A stretch of 64,000 nucleotides of DNA from Albugo candida. Taxonomy: Eukaryota > Oomycota > Peronosporomycetes > Albuginales. Of this stretch, positions 38,609 through 50,622 are shown in pieces; position 1 is the stretch's first letter, and each line of letters opens with the position of its first letter. The notes below the pieces were generated by a model. That model had not been told where the DNA came from. It made no database searches and worked only from the letters and a program-made list of their open reading frames with translations. The stretch lies in the NCBI GenBank assembly GCA_040437565.1, contig JBDOQK010000017.1, positions 372,001-436,000 of the forward strand, written 5' to 3'. A program made the translations under genes and the position numbers.

Positions 38609-41600
38609 CGCCGACTCAAAGCGCATTACGCGCCCGGAATTCAATTCGACTGACGCACACAATTGCGCTATTGAAAAGGAAAACGCACATCCCATCGCCG
38701 ACGGAAATCAAACAAAGTGTAATACCGATATTCATATAAAAGGAATGGAACAAAGCGTAAGGAAAAGAAAAGGAAAGTTTGCAAACTCCAAATTTGTGAA
38801 TGCGCGTAAACGCCATCACCGCGACAATGATACGGACGCATTTTGTGTGGCGCATGGAAACAAACGGAAACGCGACGATGAAACAAACATAACAGTTGTT
38901 AATAAAACGGTTGATCGGGCTGTTACGAACACTGTTAAGGTGCAATCGAAAACGAGCGTATTGAAAACTACCGCGAAGAAGCAAAAGATTTCGGTGTGGC
39001 TTAGAGGGCGCACTGCAGCCGATGAAGATGAATGGATTGAGAATCAGAAGTCAATTGTGTTGGAATGGGCCAATAGTGTGCTTTTGACGTCTTTGAAGGG
39101 AGAAAATGGATGCTTGAAAAACGGTGAGGAAATTGGAGCTTGTGATCCCTTCACGTCACTACGAAAGCTTGGAATGGAAGCGTCGTGGCTGTACAAAGGA
39201 AAGAAATTGCTTCAACGGGCCGAGATTCAAGCTGTAAAATCGAAACTCTCCAAAGAGATTGAAAGTGGACGATTATGTATCCGGAAAGATCGACCCGTGT
39301 ATGTCGACGTCGGCTTACAAGAAGAACTGTTTGGTTTATTGAATGCATATGACCCGTTATGGCTCGCACTCGGACTTTGTACCGTTTTGGAACCGGTAAT
39401 ACCGCAAACGACAAGGTTTTCATTGCTCGGTCGTATCCAAAAGCTGAAAAGGAATAACGATAGTCAAACACATCCGACACGTCTACCAGCAATACTTCGA
39501 TCTCTTGTGCTCAAACACCTTATCCACGATGAGAAGGTAGCATACAATCATCGACACGTATGCAAATTGAAGGCACCATTCACCCAAAGTGATGGAAAAT
39601 CACCACGTGCTCGCTGGGATGGCGAAGAATACTTTGAAGAACTATCGAATGTAATGGCACTCAAATTTCTGATGCTGGTGCTTTTCCTCGACCAAGCGCA
39701 AAGTTCCAATTCCGATGCATTCACCCAATTCCCATGTCTTTTTCGCTCAAATTCCACGCACACTAGCGTCGTCAAGCAGTCACAAACTATCATCAACGAG
39801 TTCTGTCGCTTGTTTCTCAGTAACGAAGGACGCATTGATCGTCATTTAGAGACATTGGGATTCAAACTCAGCTACACGCAGAAGCCATTCGATGAGATTG
39901 ATCCGTCCATCCACGACATTGGCGAGGATCTTCGCGATGGAGTGCGTCTCGCTAAATTACTGGAAGCCCTTACTACCTCGAATCGACATAAAGAGAAAAA
40001 ATTGTCGGAATATCTTCGCATCCCAACTATCTCCAGACTTCAAAAAGTACACAATATTCAAGTGTGTGTCTATTACCTCCAAGAAATCATCGGGTTCCCT
40101 GCACTCATCGAATCAAAAGACGAGTGCAACACGTTTGCTCCCATCCGCGCAAAAGAACAAATTCGAGAAACCGAACACCTCGTCAAAAATCTTGTGGATG
40201 GATCTATTCGACAACGAACGAAATTGGGTGTTGAATTGTTATGGAAATTAATGAGCTGGTTCGAATGTGAAGCACTCGTAGATGTCACAATGCTCAAGCG
40301 TGAGATACAGCAAGTACAAGCGAACATGTCGACAGAGGCGAAGAAGTTTTTCCTGGAAAGTTGCGCCAAGGGAGAGAGTGATACATTGAGTGGAATATTG
40401 CTTGAATGGAGTCGATCGGTGTGTGCGAATTACTCAATCGTTCTACGTGATCTGCAGCTGGAAGATGACGCTCTCTGTGCGCTTATTCATTACTACCATC
40501 CAATGCTAATTTCACGCTCGGCGGTCGAAAATCCATCGAAAGAATTGGAGAAAGCACTGCAGCGAGTTGGAACGCTTCCTGCGCAAATGCACAAATTTTT
40601 CCGAAAAAATGACTTTCGACTTTCGATCACATTTGTTGCGTGTCTCCAATCTCGACTAATTGGAAGAAGAAGGGAACTAGATGCCGCGCGAATGCTTTGT
40701 GAGTGGTGGCGTTCTTCTTGGATTCAGTCGAAATTNNNNNNNNNNNNNNNNNNNNNNNNNNNNNNNNNNNNNNNNNNNNNNNNNNNNNNNNNNNNNNNNN
40801 NNNNNNNNNNNNNNNNNNNNNNNNNNNNNNNNNNNACACTGTTAAGGTGCAATCGAAAACGAGCGTATTGAAAACTACCGCGAAGAAGCAAAAGATTTCG
40901 GTGTGGCTTAGAGGGCGCACTGCAGCCGATGAAGATGAATGGATTGAGAATCAGAAGTCAATTGTGTTGGAATGGGCCAATAGTGTGCTTTTGACGTCTT
41001 TGAAGGGAGAAAATGGATGCTTGAAAAACGGTGAGGAAATTGGAGCTTGTGATCCCTTCACGTCACTACGAAAGCTTGGAATGGAAGCGTCGTGGCTGTA
41101 CAAAGGAAAGAAATTGCTTCAACGGGCCGAGATTCAAGCTGTAAAATCGAAACTCTCCAAAGAGATTGAAAGTGGACGATTATGTATCCGGAAAGATCGA
41201 CCCGTGTATGTCGACGTCGGCTTACAAGAAGAACTGTTTGGTTTATTGAATGCATATGACCCGTTATGGCTCGCACTCGGACTTTGTACCGTTTTGGAAC
41301 CGGTAATACCGCAAACGACAAGGTTTTCATTGCTCGGTCGTATCCAAAAGCTGAAAAGGAATAACGATAGTCAAACACATCCGACACGTCTACCAGCAAT
41401 ACTTCGATCTCTTGTGCTCAAACACCTTATCCACGATGAGAAGGTAGCATACAATCATCGACACGTATGCAAATTGAAGGCACCATTCACCCAAAGTGAT
41501 GGAAAATCACCACGTGCTCGCTGGGATGGCGAAGAATACTTTGAAGAACTATCGAATGTAATGGCACTCAAATTTCTGATGCTGGTGCTTTTCCTCGACC

Positions 41601-44600
41601 AAGCGCAAAGTTCCAATTCCGATGCATTCACCCAATTCCCATGTCTTTTTCGCTCAAATTCCACGCACACTAGCGTCGTCAAGCAGTCACAAACTATCAT
41701 CAACGAGTTCTGTCGCTTGTTTCTCAGTAACGAAGGACGCATTGATCGTCATTTAGAGACATTGGGATTCAAACTCAGCTACACGCAGAAGCCATTCGAT
41801 GAGATTGATCCGTCCATCCACGACATTGGCGAGGATCTTCGCGATGGAGTGCGTCTCGCTAAATTACTGGAAGCCCTTACTACCTCGAATCGACATAAAG
41901 AGAAAAAATTGTCGGAATATCTTCGCATCCCAACTATCTCCAGACTTCAAAAAGTACACAATATTCAAGTGTGTGTCTATTACCTCCAAGAAATCATCGG
42001 GTTCCCTGCACTCATCGAATCAAAAGACGAGTGCAACACGTTTGCTCCCATCCGCGCAAAAGAACAAATTCGAGAAACCGAACACCTCGTCAAAAATCTT
42101 GTGGATGGATCTATTCGACAACGAACGAAATTGGGTGTTGAATTGTTATGGAAATTAATGAGCTGGTTCGAATGTGAAGCACTCGTAGATGTCACAATGC
42201 TCAAGCGTGAGATACAGCAAGTACAAGCGAACATGTCGACAGAGGCGAAGAAGTTTTTCCTGGAAAGTTGCGCCAAGGGAGAGAGTGATACATTGAGTGG
42301 AATATTGCTTGAATGGAGTCGATCGGTGTGTGCGAATTACTCAATCGTTCTACGTGATCTGCAGCTGGAAGATGACGCTCTCTGTGCGCTTATTCATTAC
42401 TACCATCCAATGCTAATTTCACGCTCGGCGGTCGAAAATCCATCGAAAGAATTGGAGAAAGCACTGCAGCGAGTTGGAACGCTTCCTGCGCAAATGCACA
42501 AATTTTTCCGAAAAAATGACTTTCGACTTTCGATCACATTTGTTGCGTGTCTCCAATCTCGACTAATTGGAAGAAGAAGGGAACTAGATGCCGCGCGAAT
42601 GCTTTGTGAGTGGTGGCGTTCTTCTTGGATTCAGTCGAAATTACGAACGAAGAAGATAGCAACCACTCCGATCGAAAGAGTTGTAAATGGAGACCGAGTG
42701 GCTGCGGTGAGGATTCAGAGATGGTGGAAGAAGCGATGGGAGGAAGTGACCCGATGCAATTTAGCCGCATTAATGATACAAAAACGGTGGCGAAAGTGGT
42801 GCAAGCAAAGAATTCGATGGAATTTCGCCGCATTGAGGATTCAAAAACGGTGGAAAAAGCGTTGTGAGGAAAGAATTCGACGAAACTTCGCCGCGTTAAT
42901 AATTCAGAAATGGTGGGAAAAGCGTTGTGGGGAAGTGATTGTATGGAACTCGGCCGCATTAATGATTCAAAAACGGTGGCGAAAGTGGTGTGAGCAAAGA
43001 ATTCGATGGAATTTCGCCGCATTGAGGATTCAAAAATGGTGGAAAAAACGCTGCGAGGAAAGGATACGACGGAAATCGGCTGTATTAAGAATTCAGAAAC
43101 GGTGGAAAAAGCGGTGTGAGGAAGTGATTCGATGGAATGCGGCGCGTTCGATTCAAAGGAAATGGCTTAAATTCAAAAGTGACAAAAATTGGGAAATTGT
43201 ACGATTTCATTTTATTGCAAATATGACACAAAAACGATTTCTTCGGAAATGTGTTTCGAATTGGAAAATACGAAAAATCGCGCGGGAAATACTCTGTCGA
43301 CAATCTGCGCGTACGATTCAAATCGCATGGAAAGCGTATTTACATCGCCAACGAGTTCTTAAGAAAGTTGGAATCGCATTCTCAGTGTCCAAAATCGGAA
43401 ATTTCCTGCATCGAATCGCACTCTCACGCCGTCGAAGTACTTCCGCAAACATTCTCATTGCGAATTGGAAACGTTATATTTATCGCAAACGATATGTCAA
43501 ATTGCTTTTTGGGTGTAAATCGCTTCAAAAACACTTTCGGCGTCGAAGAGAACAAAAACGAACGGCTGCAATCACTCTCCAAACTCAATTTCGAAGAAAA
43601 ATTGCACAGAAACGATTTCATTGCCAAATGGCTGTAGTTCGACGGAAACAGAGATTTCTGTGCTGGAAAATAGAATTTTGGTTTCTCAGACAATGCGCGC
43701 GACACGCTCGATATCGCGATATCCGACGGAAATGGGTGTTGATGACAGCTCGCTATTGTACAAAAATGGACACTCTTTGGGAAGAGCGTCGCGCGTGTGA
43801 GACGATCCGACGGAATTGGATGCGTTTCCGACTGAATCAGACGATTTCGAGTAAAATTGCGCTACGACGCGCTGCGGAACGAATGCAAAAGAGAATGAAT
43901 GCTGCTGTACGACTTCAACATTGCTGGAAGCGATATGTACGGATGAAATTGTTAGGTGCGGAAAAGCGAACTAAAAGTGCGGGAATGCGAAGGAAAGGTG
44001 CGGTTCTTATGCAAGCAATTTGGCGTGGATACACTGCTCGAAAGAAGAGAATTTGTACGGGAAAAATGGAAACTCGTGTTTGTGTACCAAAGCTATTGAC
44101 ACTTGGCGCACGTTTAGAAACAGCTTTACATCAATTGTTGCATGGAAGAAGACTTGCGGAAGTATTATTGGCATCCCACACGATCCAAGTCTGCACACAA
44201 TACTCACACGAATGCTGTGAGACGTGTTTGAAGTTGACAAATGTGTCGAAAACGATCTATTCGACAATCAAGAGTCTGAATCGAAGTCGACCGCATGTTG
44301 AACTATTACATCAGCTATTACTGGTATTATGCAATTTATACCGGTATGAGAGGAGGAAGGACGTGCGGTATGATGGAATTGAAGACTGTGTGTTGTATGC
44401 GGAGATATTGATGGATGTGGTCCAGATACATCGCGATATGCCGATTGTGTTTGAGTTGGCGACAGAATTGATGGCGTATCGGATGATGGTGATCGCGAAG
44501 GAGAAGGATCAGAGTGTGGAGAAATTGTGCGAAGATGTTGGAAGACGATGTGGCGCACTTTGTCATTTGTTTGTGAAGAAAGTGGTCGCATGGGATATAA

Positions 44601-44728
44601 TTACATCGAGTACGAGTGGGAAGAACAGGATGAAGGGCAAGAATGGGAACAAGACCGAGCCGAGTAGAGCTGTGATTGCGTTGAAGAAAATTGTGGCGAT
44701 TTGTAGGAATGGAGACGAAGGAAGGTGA
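38604..44728 (+). CDS. ASPM-like spindle protein (CH domain plus IQ motifs); interrupted by a false duplication
   Basis: ASPM/Asp proteins focus microtubules at spindle poles and bind calmodulin or light chains through IQ motifs. The gene as assembled is split by an N gap with a 1807-bp duplicate (38929-40735 = 40836-42642). Collapsing it gives one intronless frame, 38604-40735 plus 42643-44728, about 1405 residues. A basic N-terminus comes first. The CH-like region (residues about 350-530) carries the ASPM-specific signatures LFLDQAQ, NEGRIDRHLETLGF, DLRDGVRLAKLLEAL and IPTISRLQKVHNI. A tandem IQ tract (about 732-880) and further IQ-like motifs to about 1180 follow, then a helical C-terminus. 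No ASH domain is evident at the N-terminus. ATG 38604 is chosen because an in-frame stop lies shortly upstream. A decayed paralogue lies at 16.6-21.0 kb. Separate models for the two pieces would be artefacts. Confidence 0.88.
38929..42642. repeat. Assembly false duplication around N gap 40736-40835
   Basis: Bases 38929-40735 recur as 40836-42642 (1807 bp), the longest such pair here. It repeats the N-terminal half and the whole CH region of the ASPM-like gene in frame, which would give a protein with two CH modules. Confidence 0.92.
42704..43144 (+). repeat. Seven 63-nt IQ-motif tandem repeats in the ASPM-like gene
   Basis: Seven perfect-length units of 21 codons start at 42704, 42767, 42830, 42893, 42956, 43019 and 43082, each with an IQK-WWKKRC-like core. 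Units 2-4 (42767-42955) and 5-7 (42956-43144) match in order, so a 189-nt block was duplicated. Units 2 and 5 differ at only about 3 of 63 bases. Confidence 0.9.
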
Positions 44729-45409
44729 TGTAGATGGAAGGAAGAAGAGCACGCGTGGAAGTGGTATCATATTGCCATTTTGGCGTAAGGTTAGGATAGT
44801 ATAGTATGGTATAATTAACACGTATTGAAACATGGGTTAGTTTTAAAATCTTTTTCTTCGTTTTTTCTGTCAGTTCGATTGGAGTATCCGTACGGAAATT
44901 GAGTTTTACTCTCATGAAAGTGTATCTGGTGTTGATGTGAATTAGGAATGGGTATCGTATGATAGATATGATGTAATAGAATATGCGATTGTAGTGGGAG
45001 GTGGACACAGCGAATGATACAATTGTATACTATGGTGTCGGAAATGTTGAAGTGTTATGGAGTGTACGGTATAGTTTAGTATAGTATTGCCAAGCAAGGT
45101 ATAGTACGATATCTGTCGATGAAGTTGTGCTGAGTAGGATGTATCAAATCGTGTCGTTTATTCACACGGCTCACATGGTGCATCTGTATACCGTAACACC
45201 TTTCGTGCTGATACTCGGAAATAGAATTTTTGGGTCAGGACTATTGTATACAATGATCTGATACTAAAGTATACTAAATAGTATGATTGCAAAGCTTTAT
45301 ACTTTTCATAGCGGTATGCAATAAAAAATGGCCAAACACAAATGTATGCAAGTCTGATTCCGTGTTGATGATTATAAATGGAAACAACGTATACTCTGTA
45401 TACTTGCAG
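44729..45409. other. Intergenic spacer rich in GTATAC/TATAGTA motifs
   Basis: This stretch lies between the convergent ASPM-like and TCTP genes. There is no gene, but many GTATAGTA, GTATACTAT and GTATAC-like words occur (near 44790, 45025, 45070, 45100, 45245, 45265 and 45390). Their function is unknown and they may be low-complexity drift. Confidence 0.5.
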
Positions 45410-45952
45410 CTAAAACTTGACCTCCTTAAGTCCCCATTTGATGTACATAAAAACGGGTGTGGTAGCTCCATCCGGATAGTAAGAAAAGGAAAGACCGGCT
45501 TCGGTGTCACATGATCGAAACATGTAATATTGGAGGTCGTTATATTTCGCCAATAAGAACTTGACAATTTTTTGTGCATCTGATTTGAAAACCGTCACCG
45601 TATCTTCATCGCCTTCCTTCAAAGTCGGATGGTTCAAAAGTTTACGAAAATAGGACTTCAAGTAGCTTTTTAATTCCGTTTTAGACGCAAAGGTGATTTC
45701 CGTATACGCAAACCCGATCGAAGCATCTGAGATGTTGTTCACTGTCTCTACACTATCATCGACCTCTTGATCACCGCTGCCGAACGCATCACCACATCCA
45801 ATGTCCACAGCATCACTCCCTACGGCTACATTTCGAGATTGGACCATAAACATACCAGGAATTTCTTCTCCCTCGCTGTCTTTTACTGGTTCAGGTTTGT
45901 TCGCGTCGGAAACGACTTCATCGTTGGTGAAAATGTCTTGCCACACCAACAT
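45410..45952 (-). CDS. Translationally controlled tumour protein (TCTP) homologue
   Basis: TCTP is a small conserved cytosolic protein linked to growth control, translation elongation and TOR/Rheb signalling in other eukaryotes. The 180-residue single-exon frame matches the family length (about 170-180). Its N-terminus MLVWQDIFTNDEVVSDA corresponds to the usual MxxYxDxxTxDE start. Family blocks ESVDDSVETVNNI-like (here DDSVETVNNISDA), the helical-hairpin region YLKSYFRKLL and the C-terminal MVxxxKWGLxEVKF-like end (VFMYIKWGLKEVKF) are all present. ATG 45952 is chosen by alignment to the family start. It is divergent from GAR1, with 171 bp between the start codons. Confidence 0.95.
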   Translation of the reverse strand: MLVWQDIFTNDEVVSDANKPEPVKDSEGEEIPGMFMVQSRNVAVGSDAVDIGCGDAFGSGDQEVDDSVETVNNISDASIGFAYTEITFASKTELKSYLKSYFRKLLNHPTLKEGDEDTVTVFKSDAQKIVKFLLAKYNDLQYYMFRSCDTEAGLSFSYYPDGATTPVFMYIKWGLKEVKF

Positions 45953-46123
45953 TCTTGATTATGTATGGGATTTTACAAAAGTGAGATGCCAACCAATCAA
46001 AAAGGGATTGAATGTGATTGGTCGGAAATAGCCACTGAATATAGCACAGGAGTCCACCTGCAAGATATTCGCGACCGTACATCACTCGAATAGTAGACGA
46101 GCTTGACTGGTATCGAAACAAAT

Positions 46124-47364
46124 ATGAGCGCACGAGGAAGAGGAGGACGAGGAGGTCGTCAGAATTCAAGTTTTGGAAGAGGACGAGGCTTTACTGCTCG
46201 TGGTGGAAGAGGACGCGAAATGGAAGGCCCGCCGTCGTTTGTTGTAGGTACGCTCGATGCCAGAAGACGTGTTGTGCTATTTATGTAAAATTAACGTTTC
46301 TTTGTATTGAATTTAGAATTAGGAGCATTTCTACACGCGTGTGAAGATGAAATGGTATACAAAAGCACAAATGATAAGGTGCCGTACTTTAACGCTGGTG
46401 CTTATCTCGAAAACAAAACCAAAATTGGCAAGATTGATGAGATTCTGGGATGTATCAACGACGTCATGTTTACAGTCAAACCGGATGCAGGAATTGTGGC
46501 AAATTCCTTCAAGTCAGGAGATAAAGTATACATTAGTCCGGATAAATTACTACCGCTCAGTAGATTCATTGATCAAGGTAAATCAAGTGGTGGAGGTCGA
46601 GGCGGTCGAGGTGGTGGACGAGGTGGACGNNNNNNNNNNNNNNNNNNNNNNNNNNNNNNNNNNNNNNNNNNNNNNNNNNNNNNNNNNNNNNNNNNNNNNN
46701 NNNNNNNNNNNNNNNNNNNNNNNNNNNNNGACGAGGAGGTCGTCAGAATTCAAGTTTTGGAAGAGGACGAGGCTTTACTGCTCGTGGTGGAAGAGGACGC
46801 GAAATGGAAGGCCCGCCGTCGTTTGTTGTAGGTACGCTCGATGCCAGAAGACGTGTTGTGCTATTTATGTAAAATTAACGTTTCTTTGTATTGAATTTAG
46901 AATTAGGAGCATTTCTACACGCGTGTGAAGATGAAATGGTATACAAAAGCACAAATGATAAGGTGCCGTACTTTAACGCTGGTGCTTATCTCGAAAACAA
47001 AACCAAAATTGGCAAGATTGATGAGATTCTGGGATGTATCAACGACGTCATGTTTACAGTCAAACCGGATGCAGGAATTGTGGCAAATTCCTTCAAGTCA
47101 GGAGATAAAGTATACATTAGTCCGGATAAATTACTACCGCTCAGTAGATTCATTGATCAAGGTAAATCAAGTGGTGGAGGTCGAGGCGGTCGAGGTGGTG
47201 GACGAGGTGGACGTGGCGCAGGCCGAGGAAGAGGTTTCACAGGTGGTCGTGGTAGATCCGGTGGACGAGGATTTAGTGGAAATGGTGGTCGCGGATTCAA
47301 TGGCGGTCGAGGAGGTCGATTTGGTGGCGGTCGAAGTGGCGGTCGAAGTTTTGGGCGCTATTAG
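46124..47364 (+). CDS. GAR1: GAR1, H/ACA snoRNP subunit (doubled by a false duplication)
   Basis: GAR1 is a core protein of H/ACA ribonucleoproteins that guide pseudouridylation of rRNA in the nucleolus. An N-terminal RGG-rich tail ([11 protein letters not shown]) precedes the central domain [30 protein letters not shown] and [11 protein letters not shown], and a long GGR-rich C-terminal tail ends in FGRY. The first exon ends at 46247. A 69-nt intron (46248-46316, GTACGC donor, TTTAG acceptor) joins V to ELGAF. The true gene is exon 46124-46247 with exon 46901-47364 (copy 2), because 46146-46629 recurs as 46730-47213 around an N gap. ATG 46124 is the first ATG. An upstream TTG reading is unlikely. 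Confidence 0.95.
46146..47213. repeat. Assembly false duplication around N gap 46630-46729
   Basis: Bases 46146-46629 recur as 46730-47213 (484 bp), both arms abutting the N run and covering most of GAR1. The gap sits in the GGR-rich tail coding region, where low complexity may have broken the assembly. Confidence 0.92.
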
Positions 47365-47465
47365 TATAAAGTATGATAGGTGCACCGAGCGCATGTATTG
47401 TGGGCTGAATATAGGACCTAATATACTTCGAGAAATGATACGCTTTCTAGGACACATATTGTACA

Positions 47466-47757
47466 TTATAGTTTCTCTAAACACTCGAATTGCACAATGC
47501 TGTTTCCTCTTATAACCTATATCATAAAAACAATCATTCAACATATCCGTTTATAGAGGTCATTCAGTCAAACGCACCACCATGCCGATTTTGTTATTTT
47601 CTGTCGTCGATACTTCCTCTATGGCCTCATCCAACGTCACATTCATAAACTGATCATACCCTCTCAATACTCCCGATACCTTTCGATTACCATTCAGCTT
47701 CAAACTAAGCCGTTTGTCCATATAACGCTTGAGATCGGGACCAACAACTTTCGGCAT
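47466..47757 (-). CDS. Small nuclear ribonucleoprotein G (SmG)
   Basis: SmG is one of the seven Sm proteins that ring spliceosomal snRNAs. The Sm1 motif ([30 protein letters not shown]) and an Sm2 motif split by an intron are present. Exon 1 is 47578-47757 (60 codons, ending NNKIGMV). A 61-nt intron (47517-47577, GTGCGT donor, ATATAG acceptor) leads to exon 2 at 47466-47516, giving VIRGNSIV and a short tail. The total of 76 residues equals the usual family length. Reading through the intron would lose the essential RGNSI motif. The start MPKVVGPDL is chosen by family alignment; an in-frame ATG 13 codons upstream (47796) is possible. It is divergent from MBF1, with 75 bp between the starts. 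Confidence 0.93.
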
Positions 47758-47832
47758 GATCCACTCGAGTAAGAATGTTTTAAACGACAGTTTCATACAA
47801 ATATACCGGTATCAAACATTCATTCATTAAGT

Positions 47833-48378
47833 ATGAGCTTTGCACAAGGTCAAGATTGGGAACAAGCTGGATGGGGATACAAACGTCCGCAAGGGAAACA
47901 AAATACCGCGGCTTCATTGAATAAAGCAAAACGAGAAGGAAATGTTGTCACGGAAGCGAGAAGTACACAGATTGTTTGCCCATTGAAGAGTGTATGTAAC
48001 TGACTTGATGAGTGCATGTAGTTGCGGGTGGCACCAATAAAAGCTCCCACTCGAATATGAGTAAAAATATGCGCAAACTCGAAGAAGATACGGATACATT
48101 TAAACGTACGTGTGTTAAATAACTGATCAAGTATGTAATTTGTTATCTCTGTAGCGAGAACGGTGGATCGCTCTTTATCGCAGTCGCTCATCAAAGCGCG
48201 AACTGAGAAGAAAATGACTCAAAAAACACTTGCGACAGCTATCAATGAGAAACCCCAAGTGATTGCTGAATATGAGTCAGGAAAAGCAATTCCAAATGGT
48301 CAAATTATTAGTAAGATGGAACGTGCGCTCGGCGTTAAACTTCCACGTGGAGCGCCCAAAAAGAAGACGCCGCAATGA
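47833..48378 (+). CDS. MBF1: Multiprotein bridging factor 1 (MBF1)
   Basis: MBF1 is a conserved coactivator linking bZIP-type activators to TBP. Exon 1 (47833-47989) encodes [16 protein letters not shown] very short putative intron (47990-48021, 32 nt) and a second intron (48106-48154, GTACGT donor) give the continuous protein. The C-terminal Cro/C1-type helix-turn-helix includes [30 protein letters not shown] and [13 protein letters not shown]. Part of the gene (from 48047) is repeated after the N gap, as 49385-49716, in a false duplication; that second piece is not another gene. The exact first splice is the least certain part, since it is shorter than most eukaryotic introns. Confidence 0.92.
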
Positions 48379-50622
48379 TGTTCTTCACGTTCTTGATATA
48401 TAGCCAATCAAAAAGAGTCTGATTCGATAAAATATATATTTTCTTCCAATCATATACACCAATACCGAAATAGAAAAAAAGTATTTTCATTCCGAACGGC
48501 TAAAAATGATTGTCGTTGACATCGCGTTGACACCTCTATCCACCGCTCGACAACTCATTTTGGGTCACAGGACACATCCAGATATAAAATGATCAAAAGG
48601 AGCTCTATTTTTGTACCCTTACGCACTTCTGACGCGTTTTTGTGCGCGCTTCCCGAAGGATTAGAATTATCGAAAAATCGACTTTGTCGTCCAAATTTTG
48701 TCGATTGCAAATCCAACCAAAGCGATTATACACGCTTGCAGAAAAAGACACTGAAAAACGCTGTGGACGTAAAGCGGGAATCCGAATTGAATAATGCAAA
48801 TCGGAGAAGATCGCTTACAATCCGAAAAAACAGTTTTCGACGCGCTTCGTTAATTGACCGTCGAAAATCCATGTCAAATATAACGCCAAGAGCTCGAAAA
48901 TCCCGTCAAAATCAAAATTCAGACCTTTCGTCACAGTTATCTTGTGTTACAACACGCGTTACGCAATTTTTACTTCGGAAACGAAGTCGTGACGGTGCAC
49001 TGGAGCTTGTTATACATCATAAGCGATCACCGAGTCGTCGAAGCGCGTGCACTCGGCATCACATTTTCAACCAGTTACGATGCTCGATACCAGTGCAATT
49101 TGCTCAGATCATTGATTGGCTCACGTGGCAACAGCCACTCGGACCCGAACAACACGGAGTTATGTTACGACAATTGCGTTATGTTAAGTCAGTTACGCAC
49201 GATTTTCCGTGGGCCAAAGCCCGACTTTGTGACTTATTGGCAATGTATACGCAAAAGGAAGGCATTAGTAAAGAGGAATTATATNNNNNNNNNNNNNNNN
49301 NNNNNNNNNNNNNNNNNNNNNNNNNNNNNNNNNNNNNNNNNNNNNNNNNNNNNNNNNNNNNNNNNNNNNNNNNNNNNNNNNNNNCCACTCGAATATGAGT
49401 AAAAATATGCGCAAACTCGAAGAAGATACGGATACATTTAAACGTACGTGTGTTAAATAACTGATCAAGTATGTAATTTGTTATCTCTGTAGCGAGAACG
49501 GTGGATCGCTCTTTATCGCAGTCGCTCATCAAAGCGCGAACTGAGAAGAAAATGACTCAAAAAACACTTGCGACAGCTATCAATGAGAAACCCCAAGTGA
49601 TTGCTGAATATGAGTCAGGAAAAGCAATTCCAAATGGTCAAATTATTAGTAAGATGGAACGTGCGCTCGGCGTTAAACTTCCACGTGGAGCGCCCAAAAA
49701 GAAGACGCCGCAATGATGTTCTTCACGTTCTTGATATATAGCCAATCAAAAAGAGTCTGATTCGATAAAATATATATTTTCTTCCAATCATATACACCAA
49801 TACCGAAATAGAAAAAAAGTATTTTCATTCCGAACGGCTAAAAATGATTGTCGTTGACATCGCGTTGACACCTCTATCCACCGCTCGACAACTCATTTTG
49901 GGTCACAGGACACATCCAGATATAAAATGATCAAAAGGAGCTCTATTTTTGTACCCTTACGCACTTCTGACGCGTTTTTGTGCGCGCTTCCCGAAGGATT
50001 AGAATTATCGAAAAATCGACTTTGTCGTCCAAATTTTGTCGATTGCAAATCCAACCAAAGCGATTATACACGCTTGCAGAAAAAGACACTGAAAAACGCT
50101 GTGGACGTAAAGCGGGAATCCGAATTGAATAATGCAAATCGGAGAAGATCGCTTACAATCCGAAAAAACAGTTTTCGACGCGCTTCGTTAATTGACCGTC
50201 GAAAATCCATGTCAAATATAACGCCAAGAGCTCGAAAATCCCGTCAAAATCAAAATTCAGACCTTTCGTCACAGTTATCTTGTGTTACAACACGCGTTAC
50301 GCAATTTTTACTTCGGAAACGAAGTCGTGACGGTGCACTGGAGCTTGTTATACATCATAAGCGATCACCGAGTCGTCGAAGCGCGTGCACTCGGCATCAC
50401 ATTTTCAACCAGTTACGATGCTCGATACCAGTGCAATTTGCTCAGATCATTGATTGGCTCACGTGGCAACAGCCACTCGGACCCGAACAACACGGAGTTA
50501 TGTTACGACAATTGCGTTATGTTAAGTCAGTTACGCACGATTTTCCGTGGGCCAAAGCCCGACTTTGTGACTTATTGGCAATGTATACGCAAAAGGAAGG
50601 CATTAGTAAAGAGGAATTATAT
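48047..50622. repeat. Assembly false duplication around N gap 49285-49384
   Basis: Bases 48047-49284 recur as 49385-50622 (1238 bp). They cover the last MBF1 exons, the spacer and the first two thirds of the PH-domain gene. The truncated copy of that gene at 48589-49284 is not separate. Confidence 0.92.

Noticed and set aside
40703-44728. An apparently separate 1341-codon gene starting before the N gap
   Set aside because: It is the 3' part of the ASPM-like gene plus a false-duplicate arm read through N. The collapsed gene starts at 38604.
47167-47544. Minus-strand serine/threonine-rich frame opposite GAR1
   Set aside because: It is the shadow of the GGR-rich tail codons on the other strand.
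48589-49284. A second tandem PH-domain gene and a second MBF1 exon set (49385-49716)
   Set aside because: They are arms of the duplicate around the N gap and show no difference from the other arm.
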